From the NCBI RefSeq assembly GCF_028069655.1, contig NZ_JAMCOS010000001.1, positions 278,001 through 342,000 of the forward strand: a stretch of DNA of 64,000 bases. The letters are read 5' to 3'. The position numbers and the translations under genes were made by a program. This DNA comes from Acidovorax sp. NCPPB 4044. GTDB lineage: Bacteria > Pseudomonadota > Gammaproteobacteria > Burkholderiales > Burkholderiaceae_C. The notes below the pieces were generated by a model that saw only the letters and a list, made by a program, of their open reading frames with translations, made no database searches and was not told the DNA's origin. This document shows positions 18,179 through 27,892 of the stretch, one piece after another (within the stretch, counting starts at the first letter, position 1; each line of letters starts with the position of its first letter).

Positions 18179-18597
18179 GGCAGGGCCTCTGCCACGAAAG
18201 GCCGCAGCCCGTCGGTCGCCACGCGCACGGCGCGCCCTGGATGGGCCTGGCTGGCGATCACCACCTGCTGCGGCGGGATCACGGGCTCCGGGCCGAGCTG
18301 CAGCAGCGCCGGGCCGACCACGTAGGTGGATGGATCGAGCCAGCGGCCCGGTTCCGGATTGCCGCCCAGCCCTTCGAAGCGGAAGGCGCCCCCGGCCGCG
18401 CGCCAGCGCACCGGCGCACCCGAGGCGCGCGACTGCGCGCGGCCGGCTTCCAGCAGGGCGGCCAGGCGCTCGCCTTCGCGCTGCAGGGTGGCCTGGCCAT
18501 CGTCCCGCAGGGCGAAGCCGACGCCCGCGGTGGCGATCGCGATCAGGGCGATCACCACGAGCAGCTCCAGCAGCGTGAAGCCCCGCGGGGCCCGCAT
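18175..18597 (-). CDS. gspH: Type II secretion minor pseudopilin GspH
   Basis: 140 residues from ATG 18597. The frame is open further upstream (to 18672), but that overlaps gspG; 18597 gives a leader of only six residues (MRAPRG) before FTLLELLVVIALIAIATAG, the prepilin peptidase site with Glu5. A beta-rich GspH/FimT domain follows (REGERLAALLEAGRAQSRASG, APVRWRAAGGAFRFEGL). It links the tip complex to the major pseudopilin. Gap to gspG is 16 bp. Confidence 0.9.
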   Translation of the reverse strand: MRAPRGFTLLELLVVIALIAIATAGVGFALRDDGQATLQREGERLAALLEAGRAQSRASGAPVRWRAAGGAFRFEGLGGNPEPGRWLDPSTYVVGPALLQLGPEPVIPPQQVVIASQAHPGRAVRVATDGLRPFVAEALP

Positions 18598-18613
18598 CCG
18601 CGGGCCGGCGGGC

Positions 18614-19102
18614 TTACTGCCAGCTTCCGATGTCGGCATCCTTGCCCTCGCCGCCCGACTGTCCGTCGGCACCGAAGGACATCACGTCCACCTCGCCCTT
18701 GATGCCGGGGCTCAGGTACTGGTAGGGCCGGCCCCAGGGATCGTTGGGCAGCTTCTCGAGGTAGGGGCGCCAGTTGCCCGGCGCGGGGCCGCTGCCGGGC
18801 CGGGCGATGAGGGCCTGCAGGCCCTGCTCGGCGGTGGGGTAGCGCTGGTTGTCCAGGCGGTAGAGCTTCAGCGCCTGGACGATGTTGGTGATGTCGGTGC
18901 GTGCCGCCGTGACGCGCGCCTCGTCGGCACGGTCGATCACGTTGGGCACGATCAGCGCGGCCAGCACGCCGATGATGACGAGCACCACCATCAGTTCGAT
19001 CAGCGTGAAGCCGCGTGCGATCCGGCGGCGGGCGTTCCGTGCGCGCCGTGCAAGGGCGGCTGCGTTGCGGGAGATCGCGGTCTTCGGGGGGGTGGGGGAC
19101 AT
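18614..19102 (-). CDS. gspG: Type II secretion major pseudopilin GspG
   Basis: 162 residues. A long positively charged leader (~30 residues) precedes the cleavage site RRRIARGFTLIELMVVLVIIG with Glu5. The C-terminal domain is very well conserved: DEARVTAARTDITNIVQALK, LYRLDNQRYPTAEQGLQAL, LEKLPNDPWGRPYQYLSPG and GADGQSGGEGKDADIGSW. These include the calcium-site Asp residues of the GspG family. First gene of the minus-strand gsp operon, divergent from gspC with only 23 bp between start codons. Confidence 0.96.
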   Translation of the reverse strand: MSPTPPKTAISRNAAALARRARNARRRIARGFTLIELMVVLVIIGVLAALIVPNVIDRADEARVTAARTDITNIVQALKLYRLDNQRYPTAEQGLQALIARPGSGPAPGNWRPYLEKLPNDPWGRPYQYLSPGIKGEVDVMSFGADGQSGGEGKDADIGSWQ

Positions 19103-19125
19103 ATCCGGTCAATGATAATCGCGCC

Positions 19126-19572
19126 ATGGTGACAAACACATACGGCCCCTGGGGCGTTCGGCTGGGCACGCTCGCGCTGTGGGTGCTCGCAGGCGCCAGC
19201 GTGGTTTACTGGGGCCTGAAACTGGCGGTGCGGCCCGCGCCCATTGCGGCCCCCGTGGCGGCGCCCGCGCCGCCCCAGCCCGATGCCCTGGCGCTGGCCC
19301 GCCTGCTCGGCGCCGGCCCGGCGGCACCCAGCGCGCCGGCCGCGCGCGAACCCAGCCGCTACGCCCTGCAGGGCGTGCTGGCGGGCACGGCCAGCGGGGG
19401 CGGCGCGGCCCTCATCGCCGTGGACAACCAGCCCGCACGCCCCTTCCGCCTGGGTGCCACCGTGGCCGAGGGGCTCGTCGTCCAGGCCCTCGGCCGCCGG
19501 CAGGTGCGGCTGGGTCCCTCGGCCACCGGAGAGACCACCGTCACCCTGGAAGTGCCTGAAAAAGGACGCTGA
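19126..19572 (+). CDS. gspC: Type II secretion protein GspC (short form)
   Basis: 148 residues, about half of the classical GspC. It has a cytoplasmic tip, one membrane helix (LGTLALWVLAGASVVYWGLKL, residues ~13-33), a Pro/Ala linker and the homology-region domain RYALQGVLAGTASGGGAALIAVDNQPARPF, which contacts the GspD N0 domain. The C-terminal PDZ or coiled-coil domain is absent, as in Xanthomonas-type systems. It diverges from gspG. A GATAAT hexamer at 19114-19119 is exactly 6 nt before the ATG, favouring a leaderless mRNA. GTG 19129 is the alternative start. Confidence 0.87.
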   Translation: MVTNTYGPWGVRLGTLALWVLAGASVVYWGLKLAVRPAPIAAPVAAPAPPQPDALALARLLGAGPAAPSAPAAREPSRYALQGVLAGTASGGGAALIAVDNQPARPFRLGATVAEGLVVQALGRRQVRLGPSATGETTVTLEVPEKGR

Positions 19573-19681
19573 GCAACCGGTGTAACCACTGGTGAAAGAG
19601 GCGGTTTCCGCAGGGTTCGGAGACCGCAGGGATGGGGTGGGGGCGCCGCTTTTTGCCATTCCCCTGCGGCAGGAGGCCGCC

Positions 19682-20287
19682 TCAGCTCCCGGCCCGCCAG
19701 GGCAGATCGATGCAGTCCCATTCGCCCAGGCCGGGCGCCGTGGCCGGCCACTCGTCGGCGCGCGGCAACCGCCCGGGGTGCGCCAGGCGCCAACGCACGC
19801 AGCGCGCCACGCCGGCGTGCGTGATCCACAGCACCTCGGTTGTTGCAGGCCCCGTGCTCCCGCCGGGGCCGTGCAGCACCTCGGACAGCGCCGCATCCAC
19901 CCGGCCCATCATCTGCGCCAGGCTCTCCCCGCCGCCGGGCGCATGCCCATGGAAATCGGCCGTCCACGCGTCGATGGCGGACCGGTCGATGCGGCTCCAG
20001 GGCAGGCCTTCCCAGCGGCCGAAATCCATCTCCGCCAGCCGCGCGTCGGGCCGGGGATCGAGGTCCGGCCTGGCTGCCTGCAGCGCCTGCGCCAGTTGCG
20101 CACAGCGCTGCAGCGGCGAATGGCTGACGGCCAGCGGCGCACGGGGCAGCGCATCGGCCAGCCGGCAGGCGGCATCGGCCGTCGCCTGCGCGTCGGCCGG
20201 CACGTCGAGCGACCCGTAGCAGAGCCCTGGCGCCACGACCGGCGCCGCATGCCGCGCCAGCCAGAGGCGGGCGGGGCGCCCGGTCAC
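19682..20287 (-). CDS. cobC: Histidine phosphatase family protein, probable alpha-ribazole phosphatase
   Basis: 201 residues with the phosphoglycerate mutase-like RHG motif (WLARHAAPV near the N-terminus; ARHA instead of RHG), the arginine of SPLQRCAQLAQAL, EMDFGRWEGLPWSRID and the late histidine in VLWITHAGVARCVRW. Together with its GTGA overlap with cobS, this points to dephosphorylation of alpha-ribazole-5'-phosphate in late cobalamin assembly. The start is GTG 20287. Another phosphatase substrate cannot be excluded from sequence alone. Confidence 0.85.
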   Translation of the reverse strand: MTGRPARLWLARHAAPVVAPGLCYGSLDVPADAQATADAACRLADALPRAPLAVSHSPLQRCAQLAQALQAARPDLDPRPDARLAEMDFGRWEGLPWSRIDRSAIDAWTADFHGHAPGGGESLAQMMGRVDAALSEVLHGPGGSTGPATTEVLWITHAGVARCVRWRLAHPGRLPRADEWPATAPGLGEWDCIDLPWRAGS

Positions 20288-21093
20288 GCGGGCCCGCCCA
20301 GCGCCATGGCCATGCCGAGGTAGAACGCGATCTCGCACACCTGCTGGGTGGCGCCCAGGCAGTCGCCCGTGAACCCCTGCAGGCGCCGCGCGAACCAGGC
20401 GCGCATCACCCCTGCCGCCACCGCGCTCGCGCACAGCGCCAGCCCGGCCACGGCGGCGCCCTGCAGCCCGCCCACGAGGGCCACCGCCGGCACCGACCAG
20501 CCGGCGGCCACCGCCAGCGCCGCGCCGGAGATCCGGTCGGCCAGCGGCTTGCTTTTCGAGGTGGCGGAGTCGCCCACGTGGCCGAGCGTGCGGACCAGCA
20601 GCAGCGGCCAGAAGCGCGAAACCACGTGCGCCCCGGCGATGGCGCACAGCGCGGTGCCCAGCCCGCGGCTGCCCAGCAGTGCCAGCAGCGACAGCTTTCC
20701 GGCCAGCGCCAGCACCAGCGCTATGGCGCCGAACGCGCCCACGCGCGAGTCCTTCATGATCTCCAGCGCCCGCTCGCGCTGCGCGCTGCCGCCCAGGCCG
20801 TCGGCGACATCGGCCAGCCCGTCTTCGTGGAAGCCCCCCGTCGCCAGCACCGTGGCGGCCGTGCTCAACGCGGCACACACCAGCACCGCGTACGGCTGGG
20901 CCCCGAGCGTGACCTGCAGCGCCGCGTACACGGCCGCCGCCACCGCTGCCACCAGCCAGCCGACCCCGGGAAAATGCGCCGCGCTGGCGCGCAGCATCGC
21001 CGGGCTGTAGCCCACCCACGCGGCGCAGCGGCCCGTGACGGGAATCCGCGTGAAGAACTGCACCGCGAGCAGAAAATGGCGGACACCCTGCAT
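20284..21093 (-). CDS. cobS: Adenosylcobinamide-GDP ribazoletransferase (cobalamin synthase)
   Basis: Joins adenosylcobinamide-GDP to alpha-ribazole in the inner membrane to make (phospho)cobalamin. 269 residues, about six hydrophobic segments. Family motifs: LAVQFFTRIPV at the N-terminus, ATGGFHEDGLADVADGLGG with the acidic catalytic cluster, RALEIMKDSRVGAFGAIAL and GFTGDCLGATQQ near the C-terminus. It is coupled to the phosphatase gene by overlap. No other cob genes are in the window. The ATG lies at the edge of repeat copy B, which fills the gap to ilvA. Confidence 0.95.
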   Translation of the reverse strand: MQGVRHFLLAVQFFTRIPVTGRCAAWVGYSPAMLRASAAHFPGVGWLVAAVAAAVYAALQVTLGAQPYAVLVCAALSTAATVLATGGFHEDGLADVADGLGGSAQRERALEIMKDSRVGAFGAIALVLALAGKLSLLALLGSRGLGTALCAIAGAHVVSRFWPLLLVRTLGHVGDSATSKSKPLADRISGAALAVAAGWSVPAVALVGGLQGAAVAGLALCASAVAAGVMRAWFARRLQGFTGDCLGATQQVCEIAFYLGMAMALGGPA

Positions 21094-21139
21094 TTGCTAT
21101 TAAATATGTAGCAAACTATTCAATGAATCCGGCGGCATG
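21093..21139 (+). repeat. 47-bp dispersed repeat, copy B (ilvA-cobS gap)
   Basis: Full-length copy: TTTGCT, N10, TAGCA, N7, CAATG, N4, CGGCGGCATG. Its first base is also the last base of the cobS start codon region. Sense orientation relative to the + strand, so antisense to both flanking genes. Confidence 0.8.
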
Positions 21140-21153
21140 AGGGCGAAAAGGTT

Positions 21154-22743
<1,590 letters not shown>

Positions 22744-22858
22744 GGGGTGCGCGGGCGGCGGAGCCGGGCCGCTCGAATGCTGCGTTCGCCACAGGGGAGC
22801 GGCGGGGCCGCCATCATAGGCCCGCGACCGCAGAGCACGGCGGCACATGCACGGAGGC

Positions 22859-22983
22859 AAAAAAAACGGCCCCGGATCGTGAGATCCGGGGCCGAATCCA
22901 TCCTTTGAGGAGATGGAGGAGACAATCGGCGCGTTGGGCCAGGCTGGGAGCCTTTGCCATTCACCCTGTCGGGCAACGCATGG
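22859..22983 (-). ncRNA. Candidate small RNA or ilvA leader/attenuator with intrinsic terminator
   Basis: On the minus strand a -10-like TACACT (22994-22989) precedes about 125 nt that end in a perfect 11-bp GC-rich stem (22868-22878 with 22883-22893, loop 4 nt) followed by eight Ts. Just before it, a 6-bp stem (22897-22902 with 22912-22917) exposes a 9-nt loop with UCCUC, complementary to Shine-Dalgarno sequences; a second CUCCUCC lies immediately upstream. No open frame of interest is inside. It is 115 nt upstream of ilvA in the same direction, so it may be a trans-acting sRNA with anti-SD loops or an attenuator in the ilvA leader. The -35 is weak. Confidence 0.5.
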
Positions 22984-23080
22984 TTGAAAGTGTAGCGCAA
23001 GCGATGCTGCGATGCAGCAAAATTGTGGGGATGGCGAACGGGAACATCCTGTTGCCTTTTATTTGATGGGAAAAAACAAC

Positions 23081-23530
23081 ATGGAATGCACAGTCACCTG
23101 GACCGGCGCCACCGGGGCCCGCTCCGGCATGGGGTTCATCGCAGAAACCGGCAGCGGCCACGTGCTCGCGATGGATGGCGCGCCGGATGCGGCCAACCCG
23201 GCCAATGGCGGGCAGAACCTGGCGCCCCGCCCGATGGAAACCGTGCTTGCCGGCACCGGGGGCTGCACGGCCTACGACGTGGTGCTGATTCTCCGGCGCG
23301 GCCGGCATGACGTCCGGGGCTGCAGCGTAAAGCTCACTTCGGAACGTGCAGACACCGACCCCAAGGTCTTCACGCGGATCCACATGCAATTCACGGTGAC
23401 TGGCAAGGCGATCCCTGCCGCCGCGGTGGAGCGCGCCATCGCCATGAGCCACGAGAAATACTGCTCGGCAAGCATCATGCTCGGCAAGACCGCCGAGATC
23501 ACCACCGGCTTCGACATCGTCGAGGGCTGA
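23081..23530 (+). CDS. OsmC/Ohr family protein
   Basis: 149 residues. The OsmC fold is recognised by PMETVLAGTGGCTAYDVVLIL, with the first redox cysteine in GCTAYD, and by AIAMSHEKYCSASIML, with the second. These two Cys form the peroxidatic pair of organic-hydroperoxide reductases. It resembles the YhfA-like subgroup more than Ohr, so the substrate is uncertain. Start 23081 (MECTVTW) has GGGAA 8-12 nt upstream; 23066 (MGKNNMEC) is possible. Single gene, divergent from the candidate sRNA. Confidence 0.88.
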   Translation: MECTVTWTGATGARSGMGFIAETGSGHVLAMDGAPDAANPANGGQNLAPRPMETVLAGTGGCTAYDVVLILRRGRHDVRGCSVKLTSERADTDPKVFTRIHMQFTVTGKAIPAAAVERAIAMSHEKYCSASIMLGKTAEITTGFDIVEG

Positions 23531-23597
23531 TCCGGCGACCTGCGCAGGCCGCCCTGGCAAGAGCCGGTTTCTCCCTGCTCGCCTGCTCCGCTCTCTT

Positions 23598-24215
23598 CTA
23601 TATGTAGTGGGCCGTGGTCGTCATGACCTTCGCTGCGGCCGACATGACGGCGCGGGCCGGCGGCGGCAGGCTGGCGGCACCCGCCGCACGTGCGGCTTCG
23701 GCGTGCCGCTCTTCATCGGCCTGCATCCGGGCGATCACGGCGAGCGAGGCCGCGTCCCGCGGGGGCATGTGCTTCAGGTGGCCCTGCAGGTGCCGGGACA
23801 CCTGGTTTTCGGTTTCCACCACGAAGCCCAGACTGGCCTGGTCGCTCACCTGGGCGGCCGTCCATCCGATGGCGAACGCCCCGGCGAACCACAGCGGATT
23901 GAGCAGACTGGGGCGGCTGCCGAGCGCTTCGAGCCGCTCCGCCGTCCATGCCAGGTGGTCCGTTTCTTCGCGAGCGGCTTCCAGCAGATGGGCGCGCAGC
24001 GCTGGATCCCGCGTCACTGCCGCCTGGCCCATGTACAGTGCCTGCGCACAGACTTCGCCAACGTGATTGACCCGCATCAGCGCTCCGGCCTTGCGCCGCT
24101 CGGCAGGGGAAAGATCGCCTTCCGGAATGCCTTTCGCCGGTGAGGCCTGTGCGGCCCTGGGCTTTGCAAACAGAGTGCGCAATGCGTTGTCGGCGGCTAT
24201 CAGGATCTTGTCCAT
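23598..24215 (-). CDS. coq7: Demethoxyubiquinone hydroxylase Coq7
   Basis: Di-iron hydroxylase for 2-polyprenyl-3-methyl-6-methoxybenzoquinol, penultimate step of ubiquinone synthesis; replaces UbiF. 205 residues from ATG 24215; the open frame upstream is unrelated. Iron-binding ferritin-like motifs: [15 protein letters not shown] (first Glu), [11 protein letters not shown] (ExxH), [11 protein letters not shown] and [12 protein letters not shown] (second ExxH). Peripheral inner-membrane protein. Monocistronic, divergent from the porin gene. Confidence 0.96.
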   Translation of the reverse strand: MDKILIAADNALRTLFAKPRAAQASPAKGIPEGDLSPAERRKAGALMRVNHVGEVCAQALYMGQAAVTRDPALRAHLLEAAREETDHLAWTAERLEALGSRPSLLNPLWFAGAFAIGWTAAQVSDQASLGFVVETENQVSRHLQGHLKHMPPRDAASLAVIARMQADEERHAEAARAAGAASLPPPARAVMSAAAKVMTTTAHYI

Positions 24216-24509
24216 GGCAATGAATATCAGTGTTTGGGTCGGCAGGTTTGCTGCAAAAAGCATAGCAAGAAGTCCATTGCCGTATTGCAATATTTCAATT
24301 CCGAGACAATCGGAAGGCTGTTGCGGCACTGCAACGGATTGGGCGTTTCGTGGCGATTGTGCGGGAATTCCTTTGCGAAACAGAACCGCCTCTGTTGCAA
24401 TAAGGGCAACTTCCCCACCAGGAGGTTGGCCCGGGGTTGGCGGACTGCGCATGTTGTGCGTACCAGCCCCCCGAACCGGCGCCCTCGTTTAACCTTGGAG
24501 TAACTCGCA

Positions 24510-25559
24510 ATGAAAAAATCCCTGATTGCCCTGGCTGTGCTGGCTGCTTCCGGCGCTGCAATGGCTCAATCTTCCGTCACGATGTTCGGTATCGTCGATG
24601 CTGGCGTGGGCCGTATCGCTGGCGACTCGTCCGTGACCGGCGTGTACAACAGTGGCAATGCAACGAGCCGCCTGGGTTTCCGTGGCGTTGAAGACCTCGG
24701 TGGTGGTCTGAAGGCTGGCTTCTGGCTCGAAGGCGCTATCCAGAACGACACCGGCACCGGCGCTGGTGGCGGTGCTACGGGCCCTGGCTTCGAATTCAAG
24801 CGCCGTTCCACGGTCAGCCTGATGGGCAACTTCGGTGAAGTCCGCCTGGGTCGTGAACTGACCGCTGGCTACGACAAGCCCAGCTCCTATGATCCGTTCG
24901 GCCAAGTTGGCGTCGCCAACTTCTTCGGCTTCGGCGTGCTCGGCTCCCCCACCCGTATCGGCAACGGCGTGAGCTACCGCACCCCCAGCAACCTGGGTGG
25001 CTTCTTCGGCGTGGTGCACTATGCATTCGGCGAAACCGCTTCCAACGCTGCCTACGACAAGGCTGGCAACTACCTGGCCCTGGCCGGTGGCTACGAAAAC
25101 GGTCCTCTGAGCGTGACCCTGGCTGCTGACAAGCTGCGCGGTGCAACGGCTGCTCAAGACGTGACCAGCTACTCCGTGGCCGGTTCGTACGACCTGGGCG
25201 TCGTGAAGCCAATCGTGATCTGGCACTCGGAAAAGGACAACGCTGCTGTTGAAACCAAGTACAACACGTACCTGGTCGGCCTGACCGCTCCCCTTGGCCC
25301 TGGCTCCATCAAGGCTTCGTACTTCAACATCAACAACAAGAACAGCAACAACGACTCCAGCGTGTTCGCTGTGGGTTACGTGTATGACCTGTCCAAGCGC
25401 ACCGCCGTGTACGGCACGTACGCTCGCCTGGACAACAAGGCTGGCGCAAACCGCGTTCTGGGCAACGGCTCCACGGGCACCAACGGCCTGACGGGCGCTG
25501 CTGTCGGCCTGGGCAACAACGTGAACGGCTACCAAGTCGGTATCCGCCACTCCTTCTAA
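24510..25559 (+). CDS. Gram-negative outer-membrane porin (general diffusion type)
   Basis: 349 residues. Signal peptide MKKSLIALAVLAASGAAMAQ, mature start SSVTMFGIVDAGVGRI, conserved RLGFRGVEDLGGGLKAGFWLE and RRSTVSLMGNFGEVRLGRE, and a C-terminal barrel strand ending VGIRHSF with the terminal Phe used by the BAM machinery. It matches the 16-strand porins of Comamonadaceae and Neisseriales. GGAGT precedes the ATG. Codon use differs from neighbours (many GCT, GGT, CGT), as in very highly expressed genes. A strong terminator follows at 25601. The ~290-bp upstream region is AT-richer and probably regulatory. Confidence 0.95.
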   Translation: MKKSLIALAVLAASGAAMAQSSVTMFGIVDAGVGRIAGDSSVTGVYNSGNATSRLGFRGVEDLGGGLKAGFWLEGAIQNDTGTGAGGGATGPGFEFKRRSTVSLMGNFGEVRLGRELTAGYDKPSSYDPFGQVGVANFFGFGVLGSPTRIGNGVSYRTPSNLGGFFGVVHYAFGETASNAAYDKAGNYLALAGGYENGPLSVTLAADKLRGATAAQDVTSYSVAGSYDLGVVKPIVIWHSEKDNAAVETKYNTYLVGLTAPLGPGSIKASYFNINNKNSNNDSSVFAVGYVYDLSKRTAVYGTYARLDNKAGANRVLGNGSTGTNGLTGAAVGLGNNVNGYQVGIRHSF

Positions 25560-25600
25560 TGATCGGCTGACGACAGTCAGCTTTTCGCAAGAAGACAAAA

Positions 25601-25633
25601 AGCCGCCGGCCTCAGGGCCGGCGGCTTTTTTTA
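25601..25633 (+). terminator. Intrinsic terminator of the porin gene
   Basis: Perfect 11-bp stem AGCCGCCGGCC / GGCCGGCGGCT with loop TCAG, followed by a run of seven Ts and preceded by As, 42 bp after the porin stop. The A/T runs on both sides allow bidirectional use. Confidence 0.93.
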
Positions 25634-26509
25634 TTGCGCAATAAAGATTTGCAAGATGTGCGTCCGATGCGGCAGCGCATAGCTCTGTGATCGCAATGGC
25701 GTCCATCGAGGCATGCCGGCACAGCACAGTCAGGCCCTGACCGATCCAGCCACGTCACGCAGTTGCTGGTGCTGGTGCTGTTTCTGCAACTGCGATGATG
25801 CTCTCGCCCGGCGGCTCGGCCGCTTTGACAAGCTACGCTGCTGGCTGCCGCTGTGGCCCATGCAAACAGCAGGTCGCTAGCGCCGTACCCCGGGTGTTGG
25901 CTGCTTCCCGACGATGTTCGGCGGCGTCACCATCCAACTCCACCGCGGTCCTTGCGGCCGTTACCTCCCTCGGCGCAATCCCGAGTCTGCTCCGTAAAAG
26001 ATCACAGCACGGGAGTACGGACAACGACACGAGGGCCTCGAAGCCCGAGAAGTTCTTTCTCCGCAGCTCCCCGATCCGCGCTGGCAGGGGAGGGGTTGAC
26101 CATGGAAGTCTTTCTTCGTGCCAATGACGCCCGTGCATTCGGGTCAATGGTATTGGCCCGGCGTGCGAACAACCGGCGCCTCGGTATGCCTGCTGTCGAA
26201 TTCAGCGCATGCCCATGTGCTTGAGGCCAAGTGCGTGAGTGCTCCCGTCGACTTTCCCGACGCCATCTGGCCCCGACACGCTTTTCAGTCGGCCCCGTAC
26301 TCAATCCTTCCAGGCATCCCGTTCGTGTCTTCCGTAGAGGGCATGGCCGTACGTCACTTCGACTGCCGAGTTAATACCTCCCCCACCTGTCGCCTATGTA
26401 ACAAAAGTTAGGGAAAACGACTGTGAACCAGCCGCCATACAGGCTGGATCGCAAAAAGGGGCGTTTCTACAATGAATTTTCCTTTATCCCTGGCAGAAAG
26501 AGACAACAC
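25634..26509. other. Long intergenic region between the two porin genes
   Basis: About 875 bp in which no known protein could be recognised on either strand. Codon-position GC bias is irregular, and the largest open frames (110 aa + and 104 aa - around 25800-26150) look random. It contains a 40-codon frame with a strong Shine-Dalgarno sequence (26102-26224), listed separately. A TACAAT -10-like hexamer lies at 26468-26473, about 37 bp before the second porin and probably its promoter. The region could be a decayed gene or a large regulatory leader. Confidence 0.5.
26102..26224 (+). CDS. Possible small protein, 40 aa (unrecognised)
   Basis: ATG at 26102 is preceded by GGGGAGGGG, an excellent Shine-Dalgarno sequence with proper spacing of about 7 nt. 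The frame encodes a 40-residue basic peptide (MEVFLRANDARAFG at the start, ending FSACPCA) with two Cys near the end. No signal peptide, membrane segment or known family is seen. The frame stays open upstream without an obvious better start. It may be a chance frame. Confidence 0.25.
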   Translation: MEVFLRANDARAFGSMVLARRANNRRLGMPAVEFSACPCA

Positions 26510-27634
26510 ATGCGTATTTCGTTTGTGAAAAAAACCATTGCCTGTACAGCGCTGGCGACAGTGTCGCCGCTTCTTCTCGCGCAGAGCGCAGGTACCAGCA
26601 GCGTGCAGCTGTACGGCATCGTGGATATGGCGTATCGCCACACCAACAATGAGGGTCCTGCCGGCAACTCGAGCGGTTCGCTGAATCAGATGGTGGGCGG
26701 TGGCATGTCCCAGAGCCGCTGGGGGATCAACGTCAATGAAGACCTGGGCGGGGGTACGAAGGCCCTGGTCAACCTGGAAAACCGCTTCGGTGCCGACACC
26801 GGAACGCCGGCTTCGCCGTACTTCCAGCAGTCGTGGGTTGGGTTGCAGGGCGGCTTCGGCCGGGTGACCCTGGGCCGCCAGTACAACATTCTTTTCGATC
26901 TGGTCACGAGCACCTACGCGTCCTACCCGTACTCGCCGTACATGGACGTGTACAAGCCCGAAATCGGGTTCGCGCTCGGTGCCCGTGCCGACAACATGAT
27001 CAAGTACATGGCCGAGGTCGGTCCCTGGCGTGGCGGGTTGCAGTATTCGTTCGATGAGAAGAGCCCCACCGGCGGCAAGACGGCCGGTGGCTATGTGCGC
27101 TATGCCGCAGGCGGCCTGGCGGCAGGCCTGGGCTACCAGAACTACGAATTCGCGTCGGGCAAGAAGATCGATGCATGGACCGTGGGCGGCTCCTACCGCA
27201 TGGGCGATTGGTATTTCAATGCCGGCTACGGCCAGAACAAGGTCGACGACGGCCTGACGGCCGTGGACCGTGCCGTGCTCTCCGCGATGTGGCAAGGCGG
27301 CATCAACGGCGGGTTCGGCGGTCCGGCATTCCTGGCAGCGAACAAGCGCACGATCTACAAGGTGGGGGCCGGCTACCAGATCACGCCACAGATCAATCTG
27401 GGCGCGCACTATTTCCGCGCGGAGCAGAAGGGCACGGTCGCCGCGGCCGAAGCCAAGGCCGATTTCTACACGATGGCCCTCGACTACGCCTTCTCCAAGC
27501 GCACCGACGCCTATATCGAGATCGACCACACCAAGCTCAAGGGCGACCAGGTCAGCCTGAACAATTCGGCAGGCCAGGCCAACGGGGCCAAGAGCCGCAC
27601 GGGCTACACGATCGGACTGCGCCACCGGTTCTGA
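26510..27634 (+). CDS. Gram-negative outer-membrane porin (second copy type)
   Basis: 374 residues from ATG 26510. Signal peptide with FVKKTIACTALATVSPLLLAQ, then SSVQLYGIVDMAYRHT, QSRWGINVNEDLGGGTKALVNLE and SWVGLQGGFGRVTLGRQYN, and a terminal strand ending GLRHRF. It is clearly of the same family as the porin at 24510 but diverged and with ordinary high-GC codon use. It lies directly upstream of the peptide-type ABC operon, so it may supply that transporter with substrate. No intrinsic terminator is seen; a perfect 20-bp palindrome without a T-run lies at 27686-27705. Confidence 0.93.
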   Translation: MRISFVKKTIACTALATVSPLLLAQSAGTSSVQLYGIVDMAYRHTNNEGPAGNSSGSLNQMVGGGMSQSRWGINVNEDLGGGTKALVNLENRFGADTGTPASPYFQQSWVGLQGGFGRVTLGRQYNILFDLVTSTYASYPYSPYMDVYKPEIGFALGARADNMIKYMAEVGPWRGGLQYSFDEKSPTGGKTAGGYVRYAAGGLAAGLGYQNYEFASGKKIDAWTVGGSYRMGDWYFNAGYGQNKVDDGLTAVDRAVLSAMWQGGINGGFGGPAFLAANKRTIYKVGAGYQITPQINLGAHYFRAEQKGTVAAAEAKADFYTMALDYAFSKRTDAYIEIDHTKLKGDQVSLNNSAGQANGAKSRTGYTIGLRHRF

Positions 27635-27892
27635 CGCCAGCGGCTTTCTTCTTTCAGTCCCCCTGAACAGGCCGTCCGGGATGGGCCACCGGTGCACACC
27701 GGTGGTGCCGATCCGCCCCGGCAGCCTGGCACCCATCTTGCACGGCAGGCGCATACCAGCCCTGCCGCTGCACATCTCGCGCCGCCACGGCAGGGAACCA
27801 CATTTCCCTCGCCGCAAGGGCCTCCAAAGGGCTCCTTCCCGGTCGGCGCTTTCTCGTTCCTGTTTCTTCTTTTGACCAAAGAGGTGCTCCCG

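Noticed and set aside
24247..24267. Possible eighth copy of the 47-bp repeat before the porin
   Set aside because: TTTGCT-N10-TAGCA spacing fits, but the right half does not match well (CATTG instead of CAATG); kept as unproven.
27686..27705. 20-bp perfect palindrome between porin and ABC operon
   Set aside because: No T-run follows, so not a terminator; could be an operator but nothing else supports a role.
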